A stretch of 48,615 bases of DNA, from positions 1-48,615 of the forward strand of contig JBGAGP010000016.1 in the NCBI GenBank assembly GCA_044226685.1, read 5' to 3'. Source of the stretch: Dongia_A sp044226685. Its GTDB lineage: Bacteria; Pseudomonadota; Alphaproteobacteria; Dongiales; Dongiaceae. Positions 8,071 through 16,012 of this stretch are shown piece by piece. Under the pieces are notes generated by a model. That model did not search any database. It saw only the letters and a program-made list of their open reading frames with translations, and was not told the DNA's origin. The stretch's first letter is position 1. Each line of letters begins with the position of its first letter. The position numbers and the translations under genes were made by a program.

Positions 8071-8993
8071 AGGGCATCGACGATCAGGCGGAACTTCGTC
8101 CGCGCGTTCGACGTCGTGCGATAGAAGGTGAGCAGCTGGTCCCAGGGATCGGCGACCTTCTGGAATCCCGAGATGAATACCACCAGGGTGCCGACCTCGG
8201 TCTTGCCCTGCAGCACCAGCCAGCCGCCCACGGTCAGCACGATCAGCGGTCCGATGGCGTCGATGAAGTTACCCAGGAAGGTCAGCGCGAACTTGACCCG
8301 GTAGATCAGGACCCGGGTCGCCCTGGCGCCTTCCGCCAGATGGTTGAACCGCCGCTCGGAATGGGTCGGGGTCAGGTGTACCCGCTCGCCGGTCACGATG
8401 ACGCCGCCCAGCTTGCGCAGCAGCCGCGCATGGATCGCCGCCCAGCGGTTGATCCGTCGTTGGCCCAGCGGCACCAGCAATATCTGCGGCAGGAACAGGG
8501 CGAGCGCGAAGGCGGCGATCTCCGGCTGCACCCAGAACAGGTAGCCAAGCGTGCCGAACGCGGTACCCGCCTGCAGCAGCGGCATCGAAATGGAATCGCC
8601 GACGAACCCCGCCACCTCCTCGACCTCGGCCGAGGTCATCGAGACGACGGCGCCCTTGTCGACATGCGGCGACTTGCCGTCGCGGGTTGGCCTGCCGATC
8701 AGGTGCTTGAAGATCCGCCGGCGCAGCTGAAGCGCCACCCGCTCGACCAGGCCGCCGCGCGCCACGTTCAGCCAGTATTTCAGGCCGCCCTGCAGCAGCA
8801 GCACGACCAGATAGACGCCGCACAGCAGCAGCATGTTGCGCAGATCGCGGTTCTCGATGGCGTCATTGACGATGCGGCGCTGCAATTCCAGCGGCGCCAT
8901 GCTCATGGCCGCCACCACCAGCGTGATGGCGCAGAGCAGGATCTGATCGCGCGCGCTGACTTTCCAGATGAAACCGTAGAGCGACTTTGGCAA
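8046..8993 (-). CDS. ABC exporter-type transmembrane domain protein without ATPase domain (315 aa)
   Basis: This is a type I ABC exporter membrane domain. It shows about five to six hydrophobic helices (LLCAITLVVAAMSMAP, MLLLCGVYLVVLLLQG, LIVLTVGGWLVLQG), the coupling-region features PLELQRRIVNDAI and VALQLRRRIFKHLIG, and an end at RLIVDALPPEAVKA, exactly where a nucleotide-binding domain would normally begin. No Walker A or B motif follows in any frame. Start: both available in-frame starts are TTG (9041 and 8993). The one at 8993 (LPKSLYGF) is preferred because the other overlaps the racemase gene by about 40 bases and adds an atypical N-terminus. The partner ATPase is not in the window. 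The gene lies directly downstream of the racemase on the same strand. Confidence 0.7.
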   Translation of the reverse strand: MPKSLYGFIWKVSARDQILLCAITLVVAAMSMAPLELQRRIVNDAIENRDLRNMLLLCGVYLVVLLLQGGLKYWLNVARGGLVERVALQLRRRIFKHLIGRPTRDGKSPHVDKGAVVSMTSAEVEEVAGFVGDSISMPLLQAGTAFGTLGYLFWVQPEIAAFALALFLPQILLVPLGQRRINRWAAIHARLLRKLGGVIVTGERVHLTPTHSERRFNHLAEGARATRVLIYRVKFALTFLGNFIDAIGPLIVLTVGGWLVLQGKTEVGTLVVFISGFQKVADPWDQLLTFYRTTSNARTKFRLIVDALPPEAVKA

Positions 8994-9000
8994 GGCAGGC

Positions 9001-10041
9001 CTATTGATGCAGCTTTCCGGTGACGCCCCAGGTATCGGCAATCACGTAGCCCTGGGTATATGGATCGGTGGCGTCGAGGCAATAGCTGTGGAAGCCGGTC
9101 ACCCATGCGCGCCCTTCAATGCGCGGCAGGATCGCCGGCCGCCCGGCGATCGTGGTTTCACCGGCGATCGTGCCCTTGAAGCGGGAGCCGATGATGCTTT
9201 CGTGGAACATGTGGTCGCCGACCTTCATCTGGCCGCGGGCGCGCAGCACCGCCATGCGGGCGCAGGTGCCGGTGCCGGTGGGCGAGCGGTCGGAACGGCC
9301 GGGCGAGACGATGCAGGTGTTGCGCGTCGCCCTGCCCACGCCCTGGAACGGCTGGTTCAATTGCACGATGGAGACGCCGTTGATGCCGGGATTCTCCGGA
9401 TGCACGACCTCCAGCTGCTCCCGCGCGGCCAGGCGCACCTTCTCGCCCAGCACCGCCAGGTCGCGCGCCTCGTCCGGCGCGATGGCGTAGCCCAGCTTCG
9501 TCGCGTCGAGGATGGCGTAGAACATGCCGCCATAGGCGACGTCGACCTTGACCGAGCCCACGCCGGCAATCTCCAGATCCGCGTCCAGCTTGTCGACGAA
9601 GCAGGGGACATTGCCGAACTCCACCGACTGGCATTTGCCGTCGGCGCAGCGGGCGACGACTTTCACCGGGCCCGCCGGGGTGTCGACGGTCAGTTCGGTG
9701 ACCGGTGATTTCATCGGCACGATGCCGGTCTCCAGCGCAACCGTCACCGTGCAGATCAGGTTGGAACCGGACATCGGCACGTATTCCGTCGGCTCCATGA
9801 TGATGACGCCGATGTCGCAATCGGGGCGCGTCGGCGGCACGATGAAATTGACATGCCGCGCCACGCTGCCGCGCGGCTCGCACACCAGCAGCTTGCGGAT
9901 GTGGTCGTGGTCGCGCTCCATGCTGCGCATCTTGTCGTACATGGTGGCGCCGGCGGGCGGCAGGACGCCGCCGGTGATGACGTCGCCGACCTCGCCCTCC
10001 GCGTGGCAGCCGACGACGGAGATGGTGCGGATGGATTGCAT
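9001..10041 (-). CDS. Proline racemase-family protein with Ser/Thr at the catalytic Cys positions (346 aa)
   Basis: This protein belongs to the diaminopimelate epimerase-fold proline racemase family, which includes proline racemase, 4-hydroxyproline 2-epimerase and trans-3-hydroxy-L-proline dehydratase. The N-terminal H-x-GE motif is present (GCHAEGEVGD). The first acid/base position, usually MCGHG, reads PMSGSN (Ser). The second, usually SPCGTGTS, reads SPTGTGTCARMA (Thr, with a Cys three residues later). So both classical cysteines are replaced, and the name racemase should not be taken literally; a dehydratase or other activity is possible. ATG 10041 is preceded by a GGGGA element. It is in a minus-strand operon with the FAD-linked oxidoreductase and the acyl-CoA dehydrogenase-like gene, which suggests catabolism of an amino or hydroxy acid. 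Confidence 0.85.
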   Translation of the reverse strand: MQSIRTISVVGCHAEGEVGDVITGGVLPPAGATMYDKMRSMERDHDHIRKLLVCEPRGSVARHVNFIVPPTRPDCDIGVIIMEPTEYVPMSGSNLICTVTVALETGIVPMKSPVTELTVDTPAGPVKVVARCADGKCQSVEFGNVPCFVDKLDADLEIAGVGSVKVDVAYGGMFYAILDATKLGYAIAPDEARDLAVLGEKVRLAAREQLEVVHPENPGINGVSIVQLNQPFQGVGRATRNTCIVSPGRSDRSPTGTGTCARMAVLRARGQMKVGDHMFHESIIGSRFKGTIAGETTIAGRPAILPRIEGRAWVTGFHSYCLDATDPYTQGYVIADTWGVTGKLHQ

Positions 10042-10165
10042 GGATGGTCCCCAGGAGATTGCTGGCGCGAGGGTAGCGACTTGCCCGACGACTCAGCAAG
10101 GGCTCTCGGTTGCTCTGTCATCGCCAGGACCAAGCCCGACCGTGCCGGCAGGGAAGTGAGCCGGG

Positions 10166-11530
10166 CTAAATCACCTTGCCGGGATTCAGGATCCCCTTTG
10201 GGTCCAGCGCCGCCTTGATCCGGCGCATCACGGCGATCTCGGCCGCCGAGCGGCTGTGGCCGAGATAGTCGCGCTTCAGCGTGCCGATGCCGTGCTCGGC
10301 GGAGATGCTGCCGCCGATGCGGCGCACCTCGTCATAGACGATGTCGTCCATCGGATGCGCCACCTCCACCAGCGTGCCGCCGGCATAGGCGGAGAGGTGG
10401 ATGTTGCCGTCGCCGACATGGCCGTAGACGTAGAACTTGCCGTCCGGCCAGCGGGCCAGCAGCGCCGCGCTCAGCCGTTCGGCCAGGTCGCCCAATTGCG
10501 CCGTCGGCGCGCTGACGTCGAAATTGATCAGGTAGGGATACATGTCGAGCGGCTCGCCCTCGCGGATCTTCCAGAAGCTGCGCGCCTCGCGCTCCGACTG
10601 GGCGATGACTCCATCCAGCGCCTCGCCGGCCTCGATGGCTTCGCCCAGGCAGGCCTCGAACCGTTCGCGGTCGCGCTCCGCCTCGTTGCCCTGGTATTCG
10701 ATCAGCGCATAGAACGGATGATCGGCCGCCAGCGGCTTCACCCCGCTCGAGGGATGCTCGATGACGAAGCGGTAGAAATCCGGCCACATCGCCTCGAAGC
10801 CGCTGATCTCGCCGAGGCCCGCCTGCAGGCGCCGCAGCAGCTTGACCGTCGCGGCATAGTCCGGCGTGGCGACCAGGGCGGTGGTCTTGCCCGGCTTGCG
10901 CGGATGCATGCGCAGCACCGCGCGGGTGACGATGCCAAGCGTGCCCTCGGACCCGATGAACAGCTGGTTGAGGTCGTAGCCCGCGTTGTTCTTCATCACC
11001 TTGGTGAGCGCGCTCAGCACCGTGCCGTCGGCCAGCACCGTCTCCAGGCCCAGCACCTGCGCCCGCGCCATGCCGTAGCGGATCACGTGGTTGCCGCCGG
11101 CATTGGTGGCGATGTTGCCGCCCACTTGGCACGACCCGCGCGAGCCGATATCGAGCGCGAGGTATAGCCCGGCCTCTTCCGCCGCCTTCTGCGCGGTCTC
11201 CAGCGGCGTGCCGGCCAGCACCGTCATGGTGGCGCTGTCGCGGTCGATCTCCTCGACGCCTTTCAGGCGTTCGAGCGACAGCACGATTTGTCCGGCCTTC
11301 GGCGTGGCGCCGCCGGCAAGGCCGGTCAACCCGCCCTGCGGCACCACCGCCAGGTTGAGCGCGTTGCAGGTCTTCAGCGCCAGGGCGACCTCGGCCACAT
11401 TGCGCGGGCGGAGCACGGCCAGCGGCCTTTGCCGGTCGACATTGGACCAGTCGCAGGCGTGCTTCTCCAGCACGTCGGGCGCGGTCGATACCATGTCGCC
11501 GAGCACGCCGAGAGATTCCAGATGGTCCAT
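10166..11530 (-). CDS. FAD-binding oxidoreductase, GlcD/D-2-hydroxyacid dehydrogenase type (454 aa)
   Basis: This flavoprotein of the VAO/PCMH family has an N-terminal FAD_binding_4 domain (about residues 40-175: LRPRNVAEVALALK, VVPQGGLTGLAGGA, GSRGSCQVGGNIATNAGG) and a C-terminal FAD-oxidase_C domain ending in YGHVGDGNIHLS (metal- and substrate-site histidines) and AEHGIGTLKRDYL. These features match glycolate oxidase GlcD, D-lactate dehydrogenase and D-2-hydroxyglutarate dehydrogenase; the precise 2-hydroxyacid cannot be assigned. The start is ATG 11530; the in-frame extension to 11611 is basic and low in complexity. It follows the DUF1127 gene by 31 bases on the minus strand and precedes the racemase-family gene by 124 bases. 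Confidence 0.88.
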   Translation of the reverse strand: MDHLESLGVLGDMVSTAPDVLEKHACDWSNVDRQRPLAVLRPRNVAEVALALKTCNALNLAVVPQGGLTGLAGGATPKAGQIVLSLERLKGVEEIDRDSATMTVLAGTPLETAQKAAEEAGLYLALDIGSRGSCQVGGNIATNAGGNHVIRYGMARAQVLGLETVLADGTVLSALTKVMKNNAGYDLNQLFIGSEGTLGIVTRAVLRMHPRKPGKTTALVATPDYAATVKLLRRLQAGLGEISGFEAMWPDFYRFVIEHPSSGVKPLAADHPFYALIEYQGNEAERDRERFEACLGEAIEAGEALDGVIAQSEREARSFWKIREGEPLDMYPYLINFDVSAPTAQLGDLAERLSAALLARWPDGKFYVYGHVGDGNIHLSAYAGGTLVEVAHPMDDIVYDEVRRIGGSISAEHGIGTLKRDYLGHSRSAAEIAVMRRIKAALDPKGILNPGKVI

Positions 11531-11561
11531 GATCGCCGCCCCAGATCGGGCGGCCCAATCG

Positions 11562-11783
11562 TCAGCCGCGGTGCCAGTCCTCGCCCGGCGACTGGATCGG
11601 CGGCGCGACATCGGCCAGGCCGAGGTCGCGCTGCAGATGTTTTGACAGGCTTTGCGTTCGAATCAAGCGCTCTTCCGGGCGCCGGCCGGTCAAGCCGAGC
11701 AGCCAGTCGCGCCAGCCGCGCCGGGAGCGGGCGTGGCTGGCTTCGACGACGCGGCCTGGCAGTGTGGCTAGGTGCATAGGCAT
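11562..11783 (-). CDS. DUF1127 (YjiS-like) small protein (73 aa)
   Basis: This short protein has an Arg/Trp-rich core RSRRGWRDWLLGLTGRRPEE followed by a helix with LSKHLQRDLGLADVAPP. That matches the DUF1127/YjiS pattern (W-rich helix, L..L.D..L.DIGL ending). DUF1127 proteins in other alphaproteobacteria have been shown to bind RNA, so an RNA-related role is possible; this is family knowledge, not seen here. ATG 11783 is preceded by GAGG with 7-base spacing, and that ribosome binding site overlaps the end of the acyl-CoA dehydrogenase-like gene (stop at 11792). It is thus embedded in a metabolic operon, unlike the usual monocistronic DUF1127 genes. Confidence 0.72.
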   Translation of the reverse strand: MPMHLATLPGRVVEASHARSRRGWRDWLLGLTGRRPEERLIRTQSLSKHLQRDLGLADVAPPIQSPGEDWHRG

Positions 11784-11791
11784 GGCCGCCC

Positions 11792-12949
11792 TCAGAACAC
11801 CCGGTCGATCGGCAGGCCCAGCGCCATGCTGCCGGCATAGGTCGCCTGCGGCCCGCTCTGCAGCGGGTGGAAGCGCGCGCCCTGGATGTCGCGAAACCGC
11901 CGCTCCAGGCCGGCCGACCGGTAGAAGGCCCCGCCGCCGGCGGCTTCCATGGCCAGTTCCACCGCGGCAATGGCGTGGCGCGCCACCAGGGTGCGGCCGA
12001 TCATGACCTCGTTCACGCTCTCGGCGCCGGGCTTGTTCTCCAGCGCCGTGGCAACCATCGCCCGGTGCGCCATCTGCGCGCCGCGCAGCTCGGTCTGCAT
12101 GCGGCCGACCAGCTCGGTGAGATGCGGATCCGGCCGCCGCTTCTTCGCCATGCCGACGGCGATGTCGCACGCGCTCTCGGCCACGCCGAGATAAGCGGCG
12201 TAGATCAGCGGGAAGGCGATGGTGGAGATGATCTGGAACAGCGGATGCCACTCGCCCGCCTTGCGCTTCAAACCGACCGCCGCGTCCGGTACCACGTGCC
12301 CGTCGATCAGGATGTCGTGCGAGCCGGTGCCGCGCATGCCCATGGCTTTCCACACCGGGACGATCTTGACCTGGGGCGAGTTCATCGGGATGCCGAAATG
12401 CAGCACCTGCTGGCCGCCGCCGTCACCTTCCCAGATCGCGGTCGTCATCAGCAGGTTGCCGGCCGGCGCGCCCGAGGAGAACACCTTGCGGGCGGAGATG
12501 CGGAAGCCGCCATCGACCTTCTCCGCGGTGCCGGAGCCGGCGATCCAGTCGCTGCCGCCGCTGGACAGCAGGATGATGCGCTCGGCCGCGATGCGCTTCA
12601 GCAGCGGCTCGACCGGTGCCGCCTTCTGGTGCACCCAGCGCCAGGCCGGGATGGCGACCTGGTGCGTGTGCATGGCGAAGGCCAGCGCCGTGGAGCTGCA
12701 GTGATGCGCCAGTTCGCGCAGCATCTCGCATAGCGCGGCGACGTCGTGGCCGCCGCCGCCGAATTCCTTGGGCACGCCCGCCTCGACCAGGCCGGCGGCG
12801 CGCAGGGCCGCGTAATTCTCGGCCACGAACTCGTCGCTGTCGTCGAAATGGGCCGCCCGGGCGGCGAATTGTGCGCCCAGCTGCCGGGCGATGCTGGCGG
12901 GATCCTGGCCCTCCAGACCTGTGGTTTTCACGTCGGGAACAGCAGCCAT
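11792..12949 (-). CDS. Acyl-CoA dehydrogenase-family flavoprotein, possibly monooxygenase-like (385 aa)
   Basis: This protein has the acyl-CoA dehydrogenase fold: an N-terminal helical domain with GVPKEFGGGGHDV (about residues 57-69), a middle beta domain with ARKVFSSGAP and MGMRGTGSHDI, and a C-terminal helical bundle. The C-terminus reads GGGAFYRSAGLERRFRDIQGARFHPLQS. Position-wise it lacks the catalytic glutamate that many acyl-CoA dehydrogenases carry in a YEGT-like motif; that pattern is closer to flavin-dependent group D monooxygenases (DszC/HsaA-like). The start has a strong AAGGAG ribosome binding site 6-8 bases upstream. It is the first gene of the minus-strand operon and is divergent from the HxlR regulator, its likely controller. 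Confidence 0.85.
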   Translation of the reverse strand: MAAVPDVKTTGLEGQDPASIARQLGAQFAARAAHFDDSDEFVAENYAALRAAGLVEAGVPKEFGGGGHDVAALCEMLRELAHHCSSTALAFAMHTHQVAIPAWRWVHQKAAPVEPLLKRIAAERIILLSSGGSDWIAGSGTAEKVDGGFRISARKVFSSGAPAGNLLMTTAIWEGDGGGQQVLHFGIPMNSPQVKIVPVWKAMGMRGTGSHDILIDGHVVPDAAVGLKRKAGEWHPLFQIISTIAFPLIYAAYLGVAESACDIAVGMAKKRRPDPHLTELVGRMQTELRGAQMAHRAMVATALENKPGAESVNEVMIGRTLVARHAIAAVELAMEAAGGGAFYRSAGLERRFRDIQGARFHPLQSGPQATYAGSMALGLPIDRVF

Positions 12950-13042
12950 CTCAATCTCCTTGTTTGAAGTCCCTCAAGTAGTATGGAAGGAGACTCGTCC
13001 ATTTGATCGCTCGATTCCAGTTCAGGATCTGTATTGCGGCGG

Positions 13043-13071
13043 TTGACCGCCGGGCGGGGAAATTTTAATAT
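13043..13071 (+). promoter_or_regulatory. Candidate sigma70-type promoter for the HxlR gene
   Basis: TTGACC at 13043-13048 and TAATAT at 13066-13071 are separated by 17 bases. They lie in an AT-rich island (about 13060-13096) that is unusual for this GC-rich window. Transcription would start near 13078, giving a leader of about 145 bases that contains the tandem GCAATTGC palindromes. The same AT-rich stretch could also hold the promoter of the divergent operon. Confidence 0.5.
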
Positions 13072-13180
13072 ATTGAAATATAACAGTTTTATTTCATCGG
13101 CGGGCGGTCGGCGGGGCGTGTTTTTGATCACGGCTACAGATTCTGGAGTGGCCGAGCGCTTGTGGAATCCATAACATCGC

Positions 13181-13207
13181 CTGCAATTGCCAAACTGCAA
13201 TTGCCAA
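13181..13207. promoter_or_regulatory. Tandem GCAATTGC palindromes, candidate HxlR operator
   Basis: The 13-base unit CTGCAATTGCCAA occurs at 13181-13193 and again at 13195-13207, so the period is 14 bases. Each unit contains the perfect palindrome GCAATTGC (13183-13190 and 13197-13204). The pair ends 3 bases before the AAGGAGG ribosome binding site of the HxlR gene, a position suited to autoregulation. Confidence 0.5.
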
Positions 13208-13222
13208 GCCAAGGAGGCATCT

Positions 13223-13912
13223 ATGGAAGGCTCATATGGACAGTTCTGTCCCGTCGCCATGGCGGCGGAAATCGTCTGCTCGCGCTGGACGGCGCTGATC
13301 CTGCGCGAGCTGCTGTGCGGCTCCACCCGGTTCAACGACCTGCGCCGCGGCGTGCCGCGCATGTCGCCGACCCTGCTGTCGAAGCGGCTGAAGGAACTCG
13401 AGCAGGCCGGTGTCATCGCCACCCGGCCCACCGGCCAGGCCGGCATCGTCGAATACGTGCTGACCGAATCGGGCGAGGACCTGCGCGAGGTGGTGATGAC
13501 GCTCGGCAGTTGGGGCCATCGCTGGGTCGAATCGAAGGTGTCGCTGAAGAATCTCGACCCCTCGCTGCTGATGTGGGACATGCGGCGCTGGCTCAAGCTG
13601 ACGCCGGAGCCGCAGGGGCGCCAGGTCATCCAGTTCGAATATCCCGAACTGCCGCCGGCGCGGCGCAACTTCTGGCTGGTGGTGGAAGGCACCAGCGTCG
13701 ATCTCTGCTCGGTCGATCCGGGCTACGAGGTCGACCTCTTCGCGCAATCCAGCCTGCGCACCATGACCGCGATCTGGATGGGCATCTCCACGGTTCAGGC
13801 GGAGCTCGATGCCGGCCGCCTGGAGCTGACCGGCGACACGACGCTGGCGCGCTCGATGCAGCAATGGCTGGGGCTCAGCCCCTTCGCGAAGGAGAAGCGG
13901 CGCGCGGCGTAG
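13223..13912 (+). CDS. HxlR-family winged-helix transcriptional regulator (229 aa)
   Basis: This DNA-binding regulator has an N-terminal HxlR winged helix (residues about 8-100). It shows the family's conserved cysteine (FCPVAMAAEIV, Cys9), SRWTALILRELL, the recognition region RFNDLRRGVPRMSPTLLSKRLKELE and the wing VEYVLTESG. The remaining 125 residues form an additional C-terminal domain of the type found in longer HxlR proteins, possibly SCP2-like and ligand-binding. ATG 13223 follows a near-perfect AAGGAGG with 5-base spacing; the ORF extension to 13187 lacks one. It is divergent from the acyl-CoA dehydrogenase-like operon, so it most likely controls that operon and itself. Confidence 0.88.
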   Translation: MEGSYGQFCPVAMAAEIVCSRWTALILRELLCGSTRFNDLRRGVPRMSPTLLSKRLKELEQAGVIATRPTGQAGIVEYVLTESGEDLREVVMTLGSWGHRWVESKVSLKNLDPSLLMWDMRRWLKLTPEPQGRQVIQFEYPELPPARRNFWLVVEGTSVDLCSVDPGYEVDLFAQSSLRTMTAIWMGISTVQAELDAGRLELTGDTTLARSMQQWLGLSPFAKEKRRAA

Positions 13913-13946
13913 CGCGGTCAGAATAAGGCTGTCAGGCGGGGGGAAA

Positions 13947-14023
13947 TGGTCGGAGTGAGAGGATTCGAACCTCCGGCCCCTGCGTCCCGAACACAGTGCT
14001 CTACCAGGCTGAGCTACACTCCG
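13947..14023 (-). tRNA. tRNA-Pro (anticodon CGG)
   Basis: Read on the minus strand, this is a complete 77-base cloverleaf including an encoded 3' CCA. The acceptor stem CGGAGTG pairs with CACTCCG, the discriminator base is A, the D arm is GCTCAGCCTGGTAGAGC, the anticodon stem-loop CTGTG-TTCGGGA-CGCAG carries anticodon CGG, and the T arm contains GGTTCGAATCC. No integrase or attachment-site duplication was seen beside it. Confidence 0.97.
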
Positions 14024-14325
14024 ACACATGATCGCGGGCCTTTGGGACCCGCTCGGGACATGGTGGGCGAGGGGTATATACAGACCCCGCCCGGCTGAGG
14101 CAAGCCCCGGATTCGCCTTGAAAAAAGGCAAGGAAATCAGGTGGCGGCGGGTCCGCCGAGGCGGCCCGGGCGGGCGATGGCGCGGTGGCGGCGTCGCAAA
14201 ACCTTCACCCCGGCGCTAAACGGGGGTCATGCCCGGCGGCCAGCATCGCGGCCCCGGCAAGGATGGCGAATCGTCTCTTGCCAGCCACTTTGCCAAGCAC
14301 CGGCCGACCCAGAAGGAGATTGCCC
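14024..14325. other. Intergenic region between tRNA-Pro and phoD
   Basis: This stretch of about 300 bases has no supported gene; ORFs crossing it are shadows or over-extended starts of phoD. It holds the candidate tRNA promoter (14075-14103, minus strand) and the phoD ribosome binding site AAGGAG at 14313-14318. Confidence 0.6.
14075..14103 (-). promoter_or_regulatory. Candidate sigma70-type promoter for tRNA-Pro
   Basis: On the minus strand TTGCCT (14103-14098) and TATATA (14080-14075) are 17 bases apart. A start near 14068 would leave a 5' leader of about 45 bases before the mature tRNA. Confidence 0.45.
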
Positions 14326-15915
14326 ATGCCCCGCATGCTGCCGCCACGTCCGCGCTCCCGCCGCACCTTCCTGAAACTTGCCGGCTCGGCGGCCGCCTTG
14401 GCGCCGCTCAGCCTCGCCCCGCTTGTCGCAGCCCCGCGCCTGTCGCGCGCGGCGACGCGGCCGATCGTGACCCATGGCCTGCAATCGGGCGACATCGGCC
14501 TCGATCGGGGCGTGCTCTGGGCGCGCACCGACCGGCCGGCGCGCGCCGCCTTCGAATGGTCGACCACCGAAAGCTTCGCCAACGCGCATGCCCTGCCGCC
14601 GCTGGATGTGCTGCCGGAGAGCGATTTCGCGGTGAAGCAGCTGGTCGAGAACCTGCCGAGCGGGCAGGACATCTTCTACCGCGTCACCTTCAGCGATCTC
14701 ACCGATGCCAACGCCACGTCGGAGCCGGTGACCGGCCGTTTCCGCACCGCGCCCGCCGGCGGCCGCGACGTCAGCTTCGTGTGGTCCGGCGACACCGTCG
14801 GGCAGGGCTGGGGCATCGACCTCGACCGCGGCGGCATGCAGGCCTATGCCACGATGCTGAAGCATGCGCCGGACTTCTTCATCCATTGCGGCGACAACGT
14901 CTATTCCGACGGCCCGCTCAGCGCCGAGGTCGACCTGCCCGACGGCACCAAGTGGAAGAACGTGCTGATCGAGGAGAAGTCCAAGGTGGCCGAGACGCTG
15001 GCCGAGTTCCGCGGCCAGTACAAGTACAACCTGCTCGACAAGAACGTCGTCGCCTTCAACGCCCAGGTGCCGATGCTGGCCCAGTGGGACGACCACGAGG
15101 TTTCCAACAACTGGTCGGATTCCAAGGTCTTCGACGACCGCTACACGGAAAAGAACGTGCGCCTGCTGGCCGCCCGCGCGGCCCGCGCGTTCCACGATTT
15201 CATGCCGATCGCCCCGGTGGCGGCGGAGCAGAGCCGCGTCTATCGCAAGGTCGCCTACGGGCCGCTGCTCGACGTCTTCTTCCTCGACATGCGGCGCTAT
15301 CGCGGCCCCAACGGCGACAATCTCGAGGCGTCCGAGGGCGGCAACGCCGTGTTCCTCGGCCGCGACCAGATCGAATGGCTGAAGCGCGAGCTGCTGGCCT
15401 CCCGCGCCACCTGGAAGGTGATCGCCGCCGACATGCCGCTGTCGCTGGTGGTGTGGGACAACGGCAAGGACAAGAAGGGCTTCGAAGCGGTCTCCAACAA
15501 CGAGCCCGGCGCGCCGAAGGGCCGCGAGCTGGAATTCGCCGAGCTGTTGCGCTTCTTCAAGGCGGCGCGGATCCGCAACACGGTCTGGCTCACCGCCGAC
15601 GTGCATTACACCGCCGCGCATTACTACGATCCCAACAAGGCGGCATTCCAGGATTTCGAGCCGTTCTGGGAATTCGTCTCCGGCCCGATCCATGCCGGCA
15701 CCTTCGGCCCCAACGACCTCGACATGACCTTCGGCCCGGAAGCGAAGTTCGTGAAGGCGCCGGAGGCCGGCCAAGTCAACCTGGCGCCCTCGGCCGGGTT
15801 GCAGTTCTTCGGCCATGTGAAGATCGCGCAGGATACCGGCGTGATGACCGTGACGCTGCGCGACGTCGCCGATGCGGCCCTGTGGTCGGTGGATCTGACG
15901 CCGCAGCAGGCCTAG
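14326..15915 (+). CDS. phoD: Alkaline phosphatase D family, Tat-exported (529 aa)
   Basis: This secreted PhoD-type phosphatase/phosphodiesterase has a twin-arginine signal at residues 11-17 (SRRTFLK) followed by a hydrophobic stretch of Ala and Leu to about residue 42. The mature protein has the N-terminal PhoD domain (THGLQSGD, WARTDRPA) and the metallophosphatase core with metal-binding segments HCGDNVYSDG, QWDDHEVSNNW and TADVHYTAAHYY. The family hydrolyses phosphate mono- and diesters with Ca/Fe centres after folding in the cytoplasm. The start is ATG 14326 with AAGGAG 8 bases upstream; the longer ORF from 14185 would bury the Tat signal. It is monocistronic and followed by a hairpin. A Pho box was not recognised upstream. 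Confidence 0.92.
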   Translation: MPRMLPPRPRSRRTFLKLAGSAAALAPLSLAPLVAAPRLSRAATRPIVTHGLQSGDIGLDRGVLWARTDRPARAAFEWSTTESFANAHALPPLDVLPESDFAVKQLVENLPSGQDIFYRVTFSDLTDANATSEPVTGRFRTAPAGGRDVSFVWSGDTVGQGWGIDLDRGGMQAYATMLKHAPDFFIHCGDNVYSDGPLSAEVDLPDGTKWKNVLIEEKSKVAETLAEFRGQYKYNLLDKNVVAFNAQVPMLAQWDDHEVSNNWSDSKVFDDRYTEKNVRLLAARAARAFHDFMPIAPVAAEQSRVYRKVAYGPLLDVFFLDMRRYRGPNGDNLEASEGGNAVFLGRDQIEWLKRELLASRATWKVIAADMPLSLVVWDNGKDKKGFEAVSNNEPGAPKGRELEFAELLRFFKAARIRNTVWLTADVHYTAAHYYDPNKAAFQDFEPFWEFVSGPIHAGTFGPNDLDMTFGPEAKFVKAPEAGQVNLAPSAGLQFFGHVKIAQDTGVMTVTLRDVADAALWSVDLTPQQA

Positions 15916-15921
15916 CCCAAG

Positions 15922-15943
15922 GCGGGCGCATCCTTGCGCCCGC
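15922..15943 (+). terminator. Hairpin after phoD
   Basis: The perfect 9-bp arms GCGGGCGCA (15922-15930) and TGCGCCCGC (15935-15943) enclose the loop TCCT, starting 7 bases after the phoD stop codon. No T-run follows. It lies between convergent genes and may serve either strand. Confidence 0.5.
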
Positions 15944-16012
15944 TGCCGAATGCCCGCCGGGCCGCGGATGTACCGGCCTGGCGGGACTTCGGCGCCCTGA
16001 CTCCGGATCGAC

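Noticed and set aside
13947..14023. tRNA-Pro as an integration site of a genomic island
   Set aside because: No integrase, no direct repeat of the tRNA end, and ordinary house-keeping-like genes on both sides.
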